Source of the DNA: Hondaea fermentalgiana
Taxonomy: Eukaryota > Sar > Bigyra > Thraustochytrida > Thraustochytriidae
Direction of reading: 5' to 3'
DNA: 64,000 nucleotides
Assembly: GCA_014084085.1 (NCBI GenBank)
Contig: NPFB01000004.1
Span: forward strand, 101,096 to 165,095
Position 1 is the stretch's first letter. Every line of letters begins with the position of its first letter. The notes under the pieces are model-generated. The model worked only from the letters and a program-made list of their open reading frames with translations. It was not told the origin of the DNA and ran no database searches. The position numbers and the translations under genes are program-made. Below are positions 20,916 to 31,264 of the stretch, in pieces.

Positions 20916-21380
20916 ATGAGCGAGAACGAGCCCAGCGCAGAAGCAACAACGAACAAGTGCGACGCCGAGGCAGTAGACGCCAGAGGCGCCGACGCACGCA
21001 GCGTGAGCGCCCCCGAAAATGCGCCTATTGCCCCAACGAGTTCATTGTGCACAAAGACTGACGCGAACGGCAAGGACCCAACGAAAGATATCGATGGTGC
21101 TGAGGACCAAGACGCACGAGCAGCGTTGCAAAGATTGGCAAAACGTGATGCGCAACGTGCAGCCTTCCGCGCGTTTCGCCAGGCGGCGCGTAGATCGCGT
21201 GTCGCAGGCTCGATGCGAGCGACTCGGGCTGAAACCTCGACTTCGATCAAAATGACAATTCCGGCACCACAAAGCGCCTCGTCTTTGCTGGACGATTTGA
21301 GTAGTCTCGGAATTGGGTCAGGAAAGGCTCCTCGTCGTGGTCGCCGTGGACGCGCCCGTCGTGCAAACTTGCTTGCCTAG
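20916..21380 (+). CDS. Small basic/low-complexity protein, unknown
   Basis: 154 residues from ATG (MSENEPSAEATT). The N-terminal half is acidic and polar. The middle is Ala/Arg-rich helix (DARAALQRLAKRDAQRAAF). The tail holds a short amphipathic segment SLLDDLSSLGIGSG followed by a basic cluster APRRGRRGRARRANLLA that could be a nuclear signal or bind nucleic acid. No family is recognised. It is divergent from the formyltransferase gene with a 293-bp gap. The longer frame starting at 20820 opens at TTG and was not used. Moderate chance that this is not a gene. Confidence 0.45.
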   Translation: MSENEPSAEATTNKCDAEAVDARGADARSVSAPENAPIAPTSSLCTKTDANGKDPTKDIDGAEDQDARAALQRLAKRDAQRAAFRAFRQAARRSRVAGSMRATRAETSTSIKMTIPAPQSASSLLDDLSSLGIGSGKAPRRGRRGRARRANLLA

Positions 21381-22017
21381 ATTGTGTGACAAGCCTCGAG
21401 ATTTACTGGCACTAAATTGTCTTTATGTGGATGACCGCTCTATCAAACAAAGTCCCCTTCCTTTCTCGTCCTCCCTTTCAACTTCCTTCCCTTTCCCGTC
21501 CTCTTCTTCTTCTTCTTCTTCTTCTTCTTCTTCTTCTTCGTCGTCGTCGTCGTCGTTACCGTGGCCGCCATCGCCGCTGCGTGTATTGTTCTGAGAGAAA
21601 GTGAAGTTGTGCGGTTTTTGCCTGTATCGCGTACGAGCAACATCACCTTCGTTTCATAGCCCAGCATAGCAAACTGTATACGTGTTATTCTTCAGATCTA
21701 CGCTGACGCCAGCCGCGGCGATCGTCCCATTCTCTTGTGCGCGCACGGCTCGCAATATTTTATCTTTCGCACACCCCTAGATCGAGCAAGATTGCATTAT
21801 CCAAACCCGAGATACGTCGATTGAGGTGCAAGCAAGCAGGCTCCAACGTGGGGGTTTCCGGCGCTCGCGGAGATCTCGCGGATGCAACCGATGTTGCTGG
21901 CGGGCATACTGCCGCTTGCGCTGGCGCCGAAGGTCCCTGCGCGCGAGCAAGTGGCTATTAACCTATATTCCTTTCTTTGCGACAGTACCCCGAAGGCCAG
22001 TAGGGCTTCACGATCCG
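21381..22017. other. Intergenic region with CTT/CGT trinucleotide run
   Basis: Contains a (TTC)n/(GTC)n run at about 21503-21556. No convincing gene until the kinase-like remnant begins near 22018. Confidence 0.5.
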
Positions 22018-22456
22018 CGTGGACACGGGCGACATCGACACGGTCGTTAAGGCCATGACTCCGTCGAAAGCCCCGGAATTAACGCACAGGGCCGAGCTCG
22101 CCTTTTGGCACGAGATAGACGTCAACCACGAGCTGCGCTCCCTCTGGGGAATGCACCTGCCCTGGTGTACGTTGCCACATCTTTAATGACTTCATCGTTT
22201 CCACCATCTACGCGGGCGGGTCGCTCGAAGCGAGCGCCGTGAGCGAGGGCGTTCGGGAGAAAGCCTGGGCGGCGCTCATGGCTGTGCACGCGGCTGGCGT
22301 CGCGCACCGCGACGTGCTGTTGCAAAACTTTGTCATGGACGATTCGGGACCGTCCGCATCATCGACTTTGCCCAGGCCAAGACCCGGCGCCTCATCCGCG
22401 ACTTTCAGAAGGACTGCGACGACTTTTACCGTTTCTTCCCTTTGCGTCCAAAATAG
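22018..22456 (+). pseudogene. Decayed protein-kinase-like domain gene
   Basis: A kinase-like coding sequence can be followed through at least three frames. Frame 1 gives FTIRVDTGDIDTVVKAMTP and ELTHRAELAFWHEIDVNHE, and runs into a stop at about 22184. A second frame gives DFIVSTIYAGGSLEAS and MAVHAAGVAHRDVLLQNFV. A third gives TVRIIDFAQAKTRR and DCDDFYRFF, then a stop at about 22456. HRDxxxxN and IIDFAQA look like the catalytic loop and DFG-equivalent of atypical kinase-like proteins. No GT-AG introns explain the frame changes, no start is visible and the N-lobe is incomplete. It is best read as a pseudogene of a duplicated kinase-like gene. Confidence 0.6.
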
Positions 22457-23057
22457 AGGCCGCCGCAAGACCGGACGCGCGCCCGCGGCTTTCTCTGTTC
22501 TCTCTGTTGCTTATGAGTTATTCATACAGTTATTGCCGGTTATTGCTCTGTGGATCGACTTTCCAGGTCCGTGGTGACCAAACAGACACCACGAGTCCGT
22601 TGTGGCGGCCAGCAGTGCCATCGCTGCTGCAGCCATCATTAGTCTTTTTAGGTCCACGTTGTGTTGTGACATACTGCGTCACCTCCACCATGACGACAAT
22701 GACGACGACAAGGTGTTGCAGCGCATTCCAGCGCCAACCAAGTGCCGCTCCTGCGGGTACCTCCTCCACGGCACAACTTGCGTAGCGGTAGACGCCCGGC
22801 TAGCAGGTACGCTAGGACCAGTTAGCGCGTGCACGGCGATGTCCAGCACGAGATCGCCCGAGCGAGGGAAGCGAGAGGGCACGCGGCGCTGGCAGCCAGC
22901 TCCGGCTCCGCGCGCACGAGGTAGCGGGGCCGGAGACTCTGTGGCCGCAGGCAGACCCGAAACGAGGGAGCGAGCACGCACATACACACGTACACGTTCG
23001 GGAGACGAGGAGAAGAAGCAGCTGCAGCGCGGGCACGCGACGTGGCAACTCGGGAAG
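22457..23057. promoter_or_regulatory. Upstream region of TIR protein gene
   Basis: The frame of the TIR gene stays open upstream to about 22602, but that part is low-complexity Arg/Thr/Ala sequence. It is better read as promoter and 5' leader; upstream coding cannot be excluded. Confidence 0.4.
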
Positions 23058-24797
23058 ATGGGGTTTTTCAGGCGCAGCCACGTTGCCTTCCGGCGCGAGC
23101 AAGAGGGCGCCGAAGAAGCGCCGTCGAGCCCAAAGGAATCAGGTAAGCGCGCAAGCCTGGCCAAAGCGACCGAGGAGCCCAAGCTCTGGCTCAAGCAGCA
23201 ACGCGATAACGCCATCGAGCTCGCCTATGAGGTTCCAGACAAATTCGTGGGCAAACCCGTGGTGGTCGCCGCCAGCCTGGTCAATGAGCGCAAGTTGATG
23301 CAGGACGCACAAGCCGACAAGAGGCTCAAGACATCGAAGCCAATGCCGGCTGGTGCTACGCCAATGCAAATGACAGAATTTGCCAAAGAACGTACGGCGG
23401 CCATGCGCTCGTGCGAGGAGGCCATGGATCGGGGGTATACTGCGTACCAGACCAAATTTGGTCAACCTGACCTCAGGCCGATCGATGGCATGGTCGAGTA
23501 CATTCGCCTGGAAGATGACTATGATGCGGACCAAGAGGACGACGACTTGGAGGACGGCAAGCCCCACTGGACCGACCTCAAGTACAGGACCAACTCCAGC
23601 GAGACTCCCTTTCTGGCCGAGTCGTCCGGCGTCTTTCATCTCCGACACACTCCTCAGAATGCAGAGCTGGAAATTTTTGTCTTCTTCGACGCTGTTGACG
23701 ACAGAGGTGAGCGTAACCTTGCTCCAATTCGTACGCTGTCCATCAAGGTCATCACCAACAAAGCCACCTGGGCAGCAATGCTCAGTCAAGAGGGCATGAG
23801 CTCCCTTGTTCCTACATTCGAAAGGAACAGTCTTACACATGTCAGGGACTGGGCGGAGATCATCGACGATGAAGAAGAACGCATCCGTTTGCAAATCGAC
23901 GAGGTTGCAGCTGAGCGCCTCAACGCCATCATTGCTCGCTTTGGTTTTATCACGACTGCTGAACGTGAGCGTATTGCTCGTGAAAATGAGGAGCTCCATG
24001 CTTTTCTCGAAGAAACCAAGGCGCTCATGGAGAATGATACGCAAGAGGTGTTTTACATGGGTCAGCTCGTGGAGACGCGCACGCGCCGGCCGGTTCAGTA
24101 CGTTGTTCTCACTAGTCCGGATGCCGACGACGAAGCCGTTGTCGCGCGCGAGGCCCTTGGCGAGTCAAAGCAGGTTGGCCAGCTGATCCCCGTCGCCGAA
24201 CTGCGCCCTTCGTCGTGGACTCTCTTTCTCTCGCATGCCCAGCGTGAGGCCCAGAACCAGGTTCAGTCATTGCACCTTTTGCTCCGCAACGAAAGCGTCC
24301 CTTGCTGGTACGATATGGATGCTGAAAAGCTCGAGGCGGTCGACATGCTTCGCGGTATTCGCGACTCCAAATTCTTTCTCCTGTACCTGACCGAGGGTTA
24401 TCTCGAGCGCTTCTTTTGCCGTCTCGAGGCCACTTTCGCGATGACCACGCAAAAGAAGGTCATCATCGTTTACGAGTCTGACAACCGCCACGGTGGTGGC
24501 CAGTACACGGACCTCATTGATCGTTGCACAGCCAAGTTCCCCGAGTTTCGTGACTGGCTCATGGCGACCGAGGCCATTCCAATGGCTCGCCGTGCCTTTC
24601 AGCGGGAGGCCATGATCCACGAAATCCTCAAGCGCGTCGGTATCACCAAGCACGTCCTTAGCCGCAACCGCGGCTCGGGATCGCTCACTGAGGCCAAGCT
24701 TCGCGGCGAGGTCGAGGACCTTAAGGAGGAGGTCAACAAGCTTTGGAGCGTGGTGGAAGCCCTTCAGGATCAGCTCGCTGCTCAGCAGCTCCAGTAA
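23058..24797 (+). CDS. TIR-domain protein with C-terminal coiled coil
   Basis: 579 residues from ATG at 23058 (MGFFRRSHVAFRREQE). The N-terminal approximately 380 residues contain a charged leader, an acidic loop (DADQEDDDLEDG) and a beta-rich module of unknown family, then a helical stretch rich in Glu/Arg. A TIR-like domain spans about residues 385-535: WTLFLSHAQREAQNQ (strand A), VPCWYDMDAEKLEAVDM (BB-loop region), KFFLLYLTEGYLERFFC and RLEATFAM, with Glu457 where the catalytic Glu of NAD-cleaving TIRs sits. The end (LRGEVEDLKEEVNKLW) is a short coiled coil. TIR domains act as protein-interaction modules or NAD+ hydrolases in immunity and cell death. Here the function is unknown; conservation of the Glu makes enzyme activity possible. 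Confidence 0.8.
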   Translation: MGFFRRSHVAFRREQEGAEEAPSSPKESGKRASLAKATEEPKLWLKQQRDNAIELAYEVPDKFVGKPVVVAASLVNERKLMQDAQADKRLKTSKPMPAGATPMQMTEFAKERTAAMRSCEEAMDRGYTAYQTKFGQPDLRPIDGMVEYIRLEDDYDADQEDDDLEDGKPHWTDLKYRTNSSETPFLAESSGVFHLRHTPQNAELEIFVFFDAVDDRGERNLAPIRTLSIKVITNKATWAAMLSQEGMSSLVPTFERNSLTHVRDWAEIIDDEEERIRLQIDEVAAERLNAIIARFGFITTAERERIARENEELHAFLEETKALMENDTQEVFYMGQLVETRTRRPVQYVVLTSPDADDEAVVAREALGESKQVGQLIPVAELRPSSWTLFLSHAQREAQNQVQSLHLLLRNESVPCWYDMDAEKLEAVDMLRGIRDSKFFLLYLTEGYLERFFCRLEATFAMTTQKKVIIVYESDNRHGGGQYTDLIDRCTAKFPEFRDWLMATEAIPMARRAFQREAMIHEILKRVGITKHVLSRNRGSGSLTEAKLRGEVEDLKEEVNKLWSVVEALQDQLAAQQLQ

Positions 24798-25864
24798 CTG
24801 TGGAAGGCGCTCAGTCATCTTGCCTGTTCCTTTCCCATCCTTTCCCATCCTTTAACCCGTCCATCATGGTGGCTACACATGAACTTCTTTACTTTCAATC
24901 TGTTGTCAATTCTCTGTTATACTTTCCACGACGTAGTCGTTGTCGCTTCCCACTTGCCGTATGAATCGTGCCAAAATTTGCAGAAAAGCCGGCACTACCA
25001 GGTGTCTGTCTTCTAAAGTCGATACATATGTGGACAACGCGTCTTTCTTGCTAAGTGCATCTGTCCCGGCTTGCGGTCAGTCAACCAGCCGCGGCTTGGA
25101 GGAGGCGCCGCCATGGTTACATTCCACCAAGAGAACAGGCCCCGTTCTCTCGTCACTCGCGGTGGTTAGGAGCATCCAGTTAAGGTGGGTCCTATTTCGC
25201 TCATATGGTACAATTGAGAGAGTACAGTTTATTTTGCCTTTATAAATTGTTACCACCTTATTTTTCCACCCCTGCTTGCGGTGAATGAATTTCAAATTCA
25301 AACGCCTCCTTCCTTTCGCGAGAGAAGCAAAGGCAAGGAACGCCAAAACTCGATCCCGAAGACCTCCCGCGCGACGAGCTGACGCCTTGCCTGGTCGCTC
25401 GCTCCTCTCTCTCTTCTGGCGAGACGCCCGCGGAGAACGCCGCTTTTGTCGCGGCGGATCCTCGCTCGCTCGCCGGCCCGCCCGGTCTGGGCTTCCGAGT
25501 CAACCATTCGGCCATCCACGGATCGCATCGGATCGTCGAGCGAGTGAACGTAGTTGCTCTCGTCCTCGCCTCGTCGCGCCTCGCGCCGAGGGACTCGCGA
25601 CACCGCGCGGAAACTGTCGGAGAGGGACGGACGCTTGAGACGCTTATCTCGACAGGCGCGTTCAACGTCGGCCGCTTTGCGCTCGTCGACATCAACTACC
25701 TCGCTGGCGGCGAGGAAAAAGGGCACCTTTAAGCGACAGCAGGAACAGCACAAGCAGGAGCAGCACCAGCGGCTCTGCGGCTTGCACATTGCTTGTTCGA
25801 GTGGTAAATCTACATAGAGCAGAAGAAGTCATCTTCGTGCGGATCATAGAGTGGCGTCGTCAAG
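24798..25864. promoter_or_regulatory. Intergenic region between TIR and HOP2 genes
   Basis: 1.07 kb with no recognisable gene. The left part is AT-richer 3' flank; the right part is the likely HOP2 promoter, GC-rich with basic low-complexity frames on both strands. Confidence 0.5.
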
Positions 25865-27544
25865 ATGGCCACGGAAGACGAGGTTGGCGAGGTGGTCATG
25901 CTGCAGGACAGTGCTCTCGAAGCCGTGTCCCCTTCGCGCGCTCGACAGGCACAACTGGCAGCTGATGGAGAAGAAGAAGGAGGGGAAGGAGATGCCGCGC
26001 ATGGCGTTACGAACAATGATCTAGCTGGAGAAATCGACGACAACGCCAACAACAAGCAAGATGAAAACGACAACGACGACAACGAAGAGGAAGAGGAAGA
26101 AGAAGAGGAAGAGGAAGAGGAAGAGGAAGAGGAGGACGAGTACAAGGAGGACGGATCGAGTGTCGAAGAAGACGACGATCAAGACGACGGTGAAGACGAG
26201 GCGTTCAGTGATGATTCTGACTTTGACGAAGCCCCAACAAAGAAGAAACGCAAAACTGGTGCCAAGTCCGAAATCAAGGTCAAGGACTCGGACGAGGAAG
26301 ATACTGCGGCTGTGAACGTCAACGCTAAAGCAGGACGCGGACGAAGGAATGCCGCCAAAGCGTCAGCTGATCCTGGAACACCTATGCGGCAGTCACGCAG
26401 GGGAAGTGTAACTACTCCTCCCGCTCAAAACAGCGGGCGCGGTCGAGCCCGCCGTTCGTCACCTCGCTCTGGCAGCGGAAAACGGCAAAAGGTACAGGAA
26501 AGCGACGAAGAAGTCGAACAAGAAGAGGAGATGCTTGATGCAGATGCAGATGCAGATGCGGAGCCCCAAGTTGTGCCAGAGGCAAGCAGCCGTGGGAAGC
26601 TGCAAGGGTCGACGCAAATGATTGATACCTCGCAGCTCTCGCAGGAGAGCGAGGAGTCGTCTGTCGGCAAGAGTTCCAGCAACGACATTGAGACCAAGGA
26701 TCACGATGACGCAGGAAGCGACGGCAAAAAAGGTTCCGCCAATGCTAAGAATGCTGTCAAAGATGAGGACGACAAGGACGACGAAGAAGAGGAAGAGGAA
26801 GCAATGAGCGAGGACGAGGACGAAGAGGGGGAAGACGACCAGATGGAGAACCCTTTGCAAGGCGAGATTGACTCACTCGACGTCGCCTCGCGCAAGGTCT
26901 ACGACTATTTGAAGCGCACGAACCGTCCTTTCAGCGTCCTCGACGTGTCCCGCGCACTTTCTTCACTCACCAAGCTGCAAGTAACCAAATCTCTTGCCAA
27001 GCTTGTGGACATGGGCATTGCCCACGCCAATGATAAAAAAGTTCACTGGCTTGAGCAGTCTGTCTTCGGGAGTACCGACGCCGCTGCTCTGGCGAAAACG
27101 ACAGCAAAAGTAGAGAAGCGTGAGCAGGCTCTCCAAGGCCTCAAGCGCAAGCTCGCGGCTCTCAAGCGTGACATTTCAGATCTCGCCGCAGAGCCGGCCG
27201 ACGCCGATCTTGACGCTGAGATCGAGCGACTTCGCGCGTCGATTGACGCCCAGAAATCGGAAATGGCGCAGCGAAATGCAGGCGGTGATGGTGGCGGTGA
27301 GAACAACGCCACTGCTGCCAATCTCCGGGAACGTGCCAAGGTGGGGCAGGAGACGCTCGAGAAGGAATTTAAGTTCTTCAAGGAAGCCTGGCGTCACCGG
27401 CGCGAGGTGGTCCAGAGTTGCTGCCAGGACATATTGGAGAACTCGGCCAAAAAAGTCAAAATCGAAAAGTTCTTTGAGGACATTGGCATCGAGTCCGACG
27501 CCGTCATGAAGGTCAATATCCGCGAGGTTCGTCTTCGCGACTGA
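25865..27544 (+). CDS. HOP2: HOP2/TBPIP homologue with long acidic N-terminal extension
   Basis: 559 residues, single exon. Residues about 335-559 are a full HOP2 (PSMC3IP/TBPIP): winged helix ASRKVYDYLKRTNRPFSVL and VTKSLAKLVDMG, leucine-zipper-like helices (about 405-450), and the C-terminal cap WRHRREVVQSCCQDILE plus KKVKIEKFFEDIGIESD. HOP2 acts with MND1 to help DMC1/RAD51 pair homologous DNA in meiosis. The first 330 residues are extra: poly-Glu/Asp runs (about 73-95), a basic KKKRKTG motif that looks like a nuclear signal, RGRARRSSPRSG basic/Ser patches and a second acidic block (about 300-330). Normal HOP2 is about 220 residues, so this is a large disordered extension. Its presence implies meiotic recombination machinery in this organism. 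Confidence 0.9.
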   Translation: MATEDEVGEVVMLQDSALEAVSPSRARQAQLAADGEEEGGEGDAAHGVTNNDLAGEIDDNANNKQDENDNDDNEEEEEEEEEEEEEEEEEDEYKEDGSSVEEDDDQDDGEDEAFSDDSDFDEAPTKKKRKTGAKSEIKVKDSDEEDTAAVNVNAKAGRGRRNAAKASADPGTPMRQSRRGSVTTPPAQNSGRGRARRSSPRSGSGKRQKVQESDEEVEQEEEMLDADADADAEPQVVPEASSRGKLQGSTQMIDTSQLSQESEESSVGKSSSNDIETKDHDDAGSDGKKGSANAKNAVKDEDDKDDEEEEEEAMSEDEDEEGEDDQMENPLQGEIDSLDVASRKVYDYLKRTNRPFSVLDVSRALSSLTKLQVTKSLAKLVDMGIAHANDKKVHWLEQSVFGSTDAAALAKTTAKVEKREQALQGLKRKLAALKRDISDLAAEPADADLDAEIERLRASIDAQKSEMAQRNAGGDGGGENNATAANLRERAKVGQETLEKEFKFFKEAWRHRREVVQSCCQDILENSAKKVKIEKFFEDIGIESDAVMKVNIREVRLRD

Positions 27545-28090
27545 CCTAGCCTAGCCTAGCCTTGCCTAGTCTGCCGATTCATTGTGATTTTTTCTTGCTT
27601 TAACTTCTATGTTTTCCCCAGCAACGCGCTCAAGAAGGGGAGAGTTCCACACTTGGAAGCTTGAAATGCGATTTGAAGGTCGGAACCAACAAATTGTACT
27701 CCCAATGCAAAAAAAAGAAGATGCCATGTTTTTTTCCGAGGGAGTGGGTGGAGGAAAAGGAAAATGAGAATGTAGATCAGTGGATTGATGGAATCAAAGT
27801 TTGGCACCTCTCTCGCCAAAGAAGCAAGCGCGCTCAGTCATGACCATGCTCGTCGCCCGCGTGTCGCACTGCATGTCAGGAGAATTTGCATATTTCTGTC
27901 ATGATCACGTACACGAAAAGCCGCCGATAGAAATTCTTTGCGCTATTTGGTATCGGAAATGACGAAAACAACAAAAATTGTTGATGATTCTGTTCAGTTT
28001 ATTTCATTTGCATTGCGCGCAATTTCGAGCAAAACGTGCAGCGGCGAGCGGCGAGCGGCAAAAAAGAAGAGAAATGAGTTAAAGGACTTG
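27545..28090. other. Tail-to-tail intergenic region
   Basis: 546 bp of AT-richer sequence between converging genes, starting with (CCTAG)n-like repeats just after the HOP2 stop. No gene seen. Confidence 0.5.
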
Positions 28091-30202
28091 TTAGGCCAGC
28101 GTCACGAGAGGGGAACGCTCAATCGCCTGCCACAGATTGGAACCATTGAGCAACATTTCCACTCGGCCACGGAAAATGTTGGGACCGAGGAAGCGAATCA
28201 GATGCATGACAAGGTCCGCACTCGCCGTCGCGACGAGCTGGTTCTCATCTGCCAGTGAGCGAATCATCAGGGGCAAAAGTCCCTCCAGGTAACGCTTAAA
28301 GCCGCGCTTGCCGAGCGATTGGCTCAAAGGCACGAGCTGCTTGAAAATGGTGACACGTAGCTCGCGCGTGGCCTGTGAGGACTCGAGCGCGCGCTGCACG
28401 GCATCCATCATCGAGGCGTCGACCTTGGAGGCATCGTAGGCAGCAAGTTCGCGCAAGAGGTAAATTGCGCCATCCGTCTCTTCCCACGGCCGCTTCGGCC
28501 GCGAGTACCCGTGGTCCATGCATCCCACGCCACGGCGCTTGAGCTTTGGTGCAAGGGAACCGCACGAGAACAGCTGCTGCTCCGAGTGCATGGGGTCAGC
28601 CTTTGCGCGACCCTCACGTAGGTCAACAAGCGAGCCCGAGACAACAGAGACCGGCTGTGACTCTGCACCAGCCATGACGCGCGGTGACGATGGGCGTTCG
28701 GGTATCGAACTTGAAGTTGACTTTGGACTACTGCAGCCGTCGCTGCTGTCTCCGCTCCCGTGATCGTGGTTCGCATGAGGATCTGGAGCGTGAACGCGTT
28801 CAAGCAGGCCAGGTAACTTTTCCATGATGCGCGCCACGCCCTCCTCCTGATACGCGCGAGCAGCGTTACCCAAAGCCACCGCAGAATCCTCGCGGACGGA
28901 CCAAATATTATCCGAGAGGTGCGAAAACCAAAGGGTGTAGAGCTCGTCAATCTGTGGGCGCGACTCATCTGGGAAACTGCGCACAAAATCACCCGAGGCG
29001 ACGCACGCCGCATCGCGCACAGGCCACGAATCATCACGAAAGCAATCAAGCAGGGCCTTGAGTAGCTTGTCAATGTGCGGACTGAGAGCATCCCGGGGAA
29101 TCTTGGTCGCGAGCTCCGCAATCGAGTGGCACGCCGCCTCGCGCACGCCGTGGTTGTCTGCGGCGGATTGGGCGCAGTAAAAGTCCACCACAGGACCGAT
29201 GTGCGCGCATACGACGGCAACACCCCCTTCTCCGAACGAAAGCGTCCACGTTTCTTGCGAGTACAAACGTACACCCATGGCCAGATAGTACCTATTGAGG
29301 CACATGCGCGGAACGAGAAGGTCCATGTGGGGTGTACGCGCTTCGCTTTGCAGTCCCGTCATGAGTTTGCGCACAGCCACGGATGCGGCGTAGCGCACTT
29401 GGCTCCAGTTATCGCTCAAGCCGCGTGCAATGGCCTGCACCATGGCCTGAATCTGCTCGTCGCTCTGGCCCCCATTGCCTGCAAGAATCGCCTCCACCAA
29501 GACACCACAGAGATCGTACCCTACTTCACGCACGTAGCGATTTTGATGCACGAGAGCGCGGTCGGATACGAGCGACAGCAAAAAGCCGTCCCGGTCGAGC
29601 GTGTGGCCATCGCGGACAAAGGCTTCGCCGTATCCGCGCACGAGTGCCTCGAGACCGCGCATTGAGGTCTCGAGGGCTTTCCAGCCGATCGTCTCGTGAA
29701 CAAGCATGGGGACTGCCGTAGATGTTTGCACAGCGAGCTCAGCTTGGGTCGTGGCGCGTTCGGACTCGTCAAGATCAAAGTTCTTGTCGACAATGTCGCA
29801 GAGCACGGATCCGAAACGAGCCCACGTTGCGGGGCCATCTCGGTGCGCGAGCGCCTCCAGCACTTTTACCACGCAGGAGCGTACGCGTGGCTCGCGGTCC
29901 TCGAGGTTTGTTTGCGCGCTCTCGCTAAGAAGCTGGACGAGATTTGTCTCGCCGCCCGCTGGTTCGTTATGGCCCGCGGGCTCCTCGAGACCAAGAAGAG
30001 CGCCGCCCACCAGGAGACCCGTGGCGCGGCACTCCCACTGGTTCGCAGTTAGCAGCGTTGCAAGCGCGTCATAGGTGCTTGAAGGTTCGCACGTGCCCTG
30101 GTCGAGCGCCGCGAGGAGTGCCTCGGCAGCGTCCACCTCCGACGCGCTCGCTTCACGCCGTCGCAGCGAGCGGACGGCCGACGTGCACGACGTAAGGTCC
30201 AT
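28091..30202 (-). CDS. HEAT/ARM-repeat protein, unknown role
   Basis: 703 residues from ATG at 30202 (MDLTSCTSAVRSLRRRE). Helical repeats cover most of it: VRSCVVKVLEALAHRDG, VRYAASVAVRKLMTGL, VREAACHSIAELATKIP, VRDAACVASGDFVRSFP and VREDSAVALGNAARAY have the VRxxAxxALG pattern of HEAT repeats. A Ser/Pro-rich acidic insertion (about 475-560) separates the N-terminal array from a C-terminal helical part with SRPKRPWEETDGAIYLLREL and QLVATASADLVMHLIRF. No signal peptide or membrane helix. HEAT solenoids usually scaffold protein complexes; no specific family is recognised. The longer frame upstream starts at GTG and was not used. Confidence 0.82.
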   Translation of the reverse strand: MDLTSCTSAVRSLRRREASASEVDAAEALLAALDQGTCEPSSTYDALATLLTANQWECRATGLLVGGALLGLEEPAGHNEPAGGETNLVQLLSESAQTNLEDREPRVRSCVVKVLEALAHRDGPATWARFGSVLCDIVDKNFDLDESERATTQAELAVQTSTAVPMLVHETIGWKALETSMRGLEALVRGYGEAFVRDGHTLDRDGFLLSLVSDRALVHQNRYVREVGYDLCGVLVEAILAGNGGQSDEQIQAMVQAIARGLSDNWSQVRYAASVAVRKLMTGLQSEARTPHMDLLVPRMCLNRYYLAMGVRLYSQETWTLSFGEGGVAVVCAHIGPVVDFYCAQSAADNHGVREAACHSIAELATKIPRDALSPHIDKLLKALLDCFRDDSWPVRDAACVASGDFVRSFPDESRPQIDELYTLWFSHLSDNIWSVREDSAVALGNAARAYQEEGVARIMEKLPGLLERVHAPDPHANHDHGSGDSSDGCSSPKSTSSSIPERPSSPRVMAGAESQPVSVVSGSLVDLREGRAKADPMHSEQQLFSCGSLAPKLKRRGVGCMDHGYSRPKRPWEETDGAIYLLRELAAYDASKVDASMMDAVQRALESSQATRELRVTIFKQLVPLSQSLGKRGFKRYLEGLLPLMIRSLADENQLVATASADLVMHLIRFLGPNIFRGRVEMLLNGSNLWQAIERSPLVTLA

Positions 30203-31264
30203 CGCCCTTGCGATGTGCTTGTTTCTTCGGTCTCCGCTCGCGTGTTCAGGCTCGGGTAGTCGCACTTGATCGCCGTGCGACTATCCGTCCGCTGGCGCAA
30301 AGGGACTGGCCGCCTGCCCGTACTCCGCTTGCGCTGCGTCCCTCGATGATCGCAGTGGTTTGCTTTCGCTTTTGCTATTGCTTTGCTTTGTGTGTGCGGG
30401 CGTGCGTGCATGTATTCACTAGTAGCAGGCGCCGCGAAATCGCCGTTGGGGCCTAGGAAGCCCAAAAAGACTTCATGATGCAGGGCAAGGTGCAGTCTGC
30501 GACAACGCGAAAGCAAGTATGTGGAGGCTTTCTTTCTCTCTTCTCGCGCAATCCGTACTGCCTCGTTTCTGGACTTTGCTTTTAAAAATTGCTTGATTGC
30601 GTGCATGCATGAATCTCCATCGATGCAAGTACTATCATGCTTGATGAGCCATTCTTTGCACGTTTGCTAGCTATCGACTCGTTGTTTGTTCGATAGACTT
30701 TCATTTTTTTAAAACGAGCAGAATGACCTTACTGCGAGATTCTTGTTCTTTTCCTTCAACAAACTGCGAATGCGAATGCTCTCGTCATCTCTCCAAGTAA
30801 CTCTGGTTTACCGCATCTCACCATGCTTGCGAGAAGAACTACTGCAGATGCAGGGGCCCAGAAGCAAGGAGCACTTTGTCATTGTGATTGATCTCATTTC
30901 GCGTTCACAGATCACAGATTTTATGTAAAGAATCAAAAAGAGGCAATGCGCTCGAGCGCCACCGCAACGCAACGACGCACTGGCAGACAGATCTCTCCTT
31001 GCACCCATTTCTCTTTTTTTTTTTTTTTTTTTGAGGGCCAATGGAAATGGCATTGGCGCCCAAATCCCAAGCTCGTCATACACTCTCGCGACACGGTGCA
31101 GAGCGACTCCGCAAGAGCGCGACGGGACTGCTTACCCGGAAACACTCCGCCGTGATCTGCGCGCGCGCCGTCCTTAACTTGCCGCGAGACAGCGGAGGCG
31201 GAGGCGGCAAAGGACCTCCATCGTCCACCGCCCACCATATATCCCATCCCACGCGAGCAGCACG
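30203..31264. promoter_or_regulatory. Divergent intergenic region with poly-T tract
   Basis: 1.06 kb between the outward-reading HEAT and eIF2B genes. Contains a T19 run at about 31014-31032. Small ORFs are featureless. Confidence 0.5.
31014..31032. repeat. Poly-T tract
   Basis: About 19 consecutive T residues upstream of the eIF2B gamma gene. Confidence 0.85.

Noticed and set aside
22602..23057. N-terminal extension of the TIR protein from 22602
   Set aside because: The sequence is low-complexity Arg/Thr/Pro; a good ATG at 23058 follows it.
28408..29274. 288-residue minus-strand ORF overlapping the HEAT-repeat gene
   Set aside because: Alternate-frame shadow of the HEAT gene; Arg/Ser-rich with no domain.
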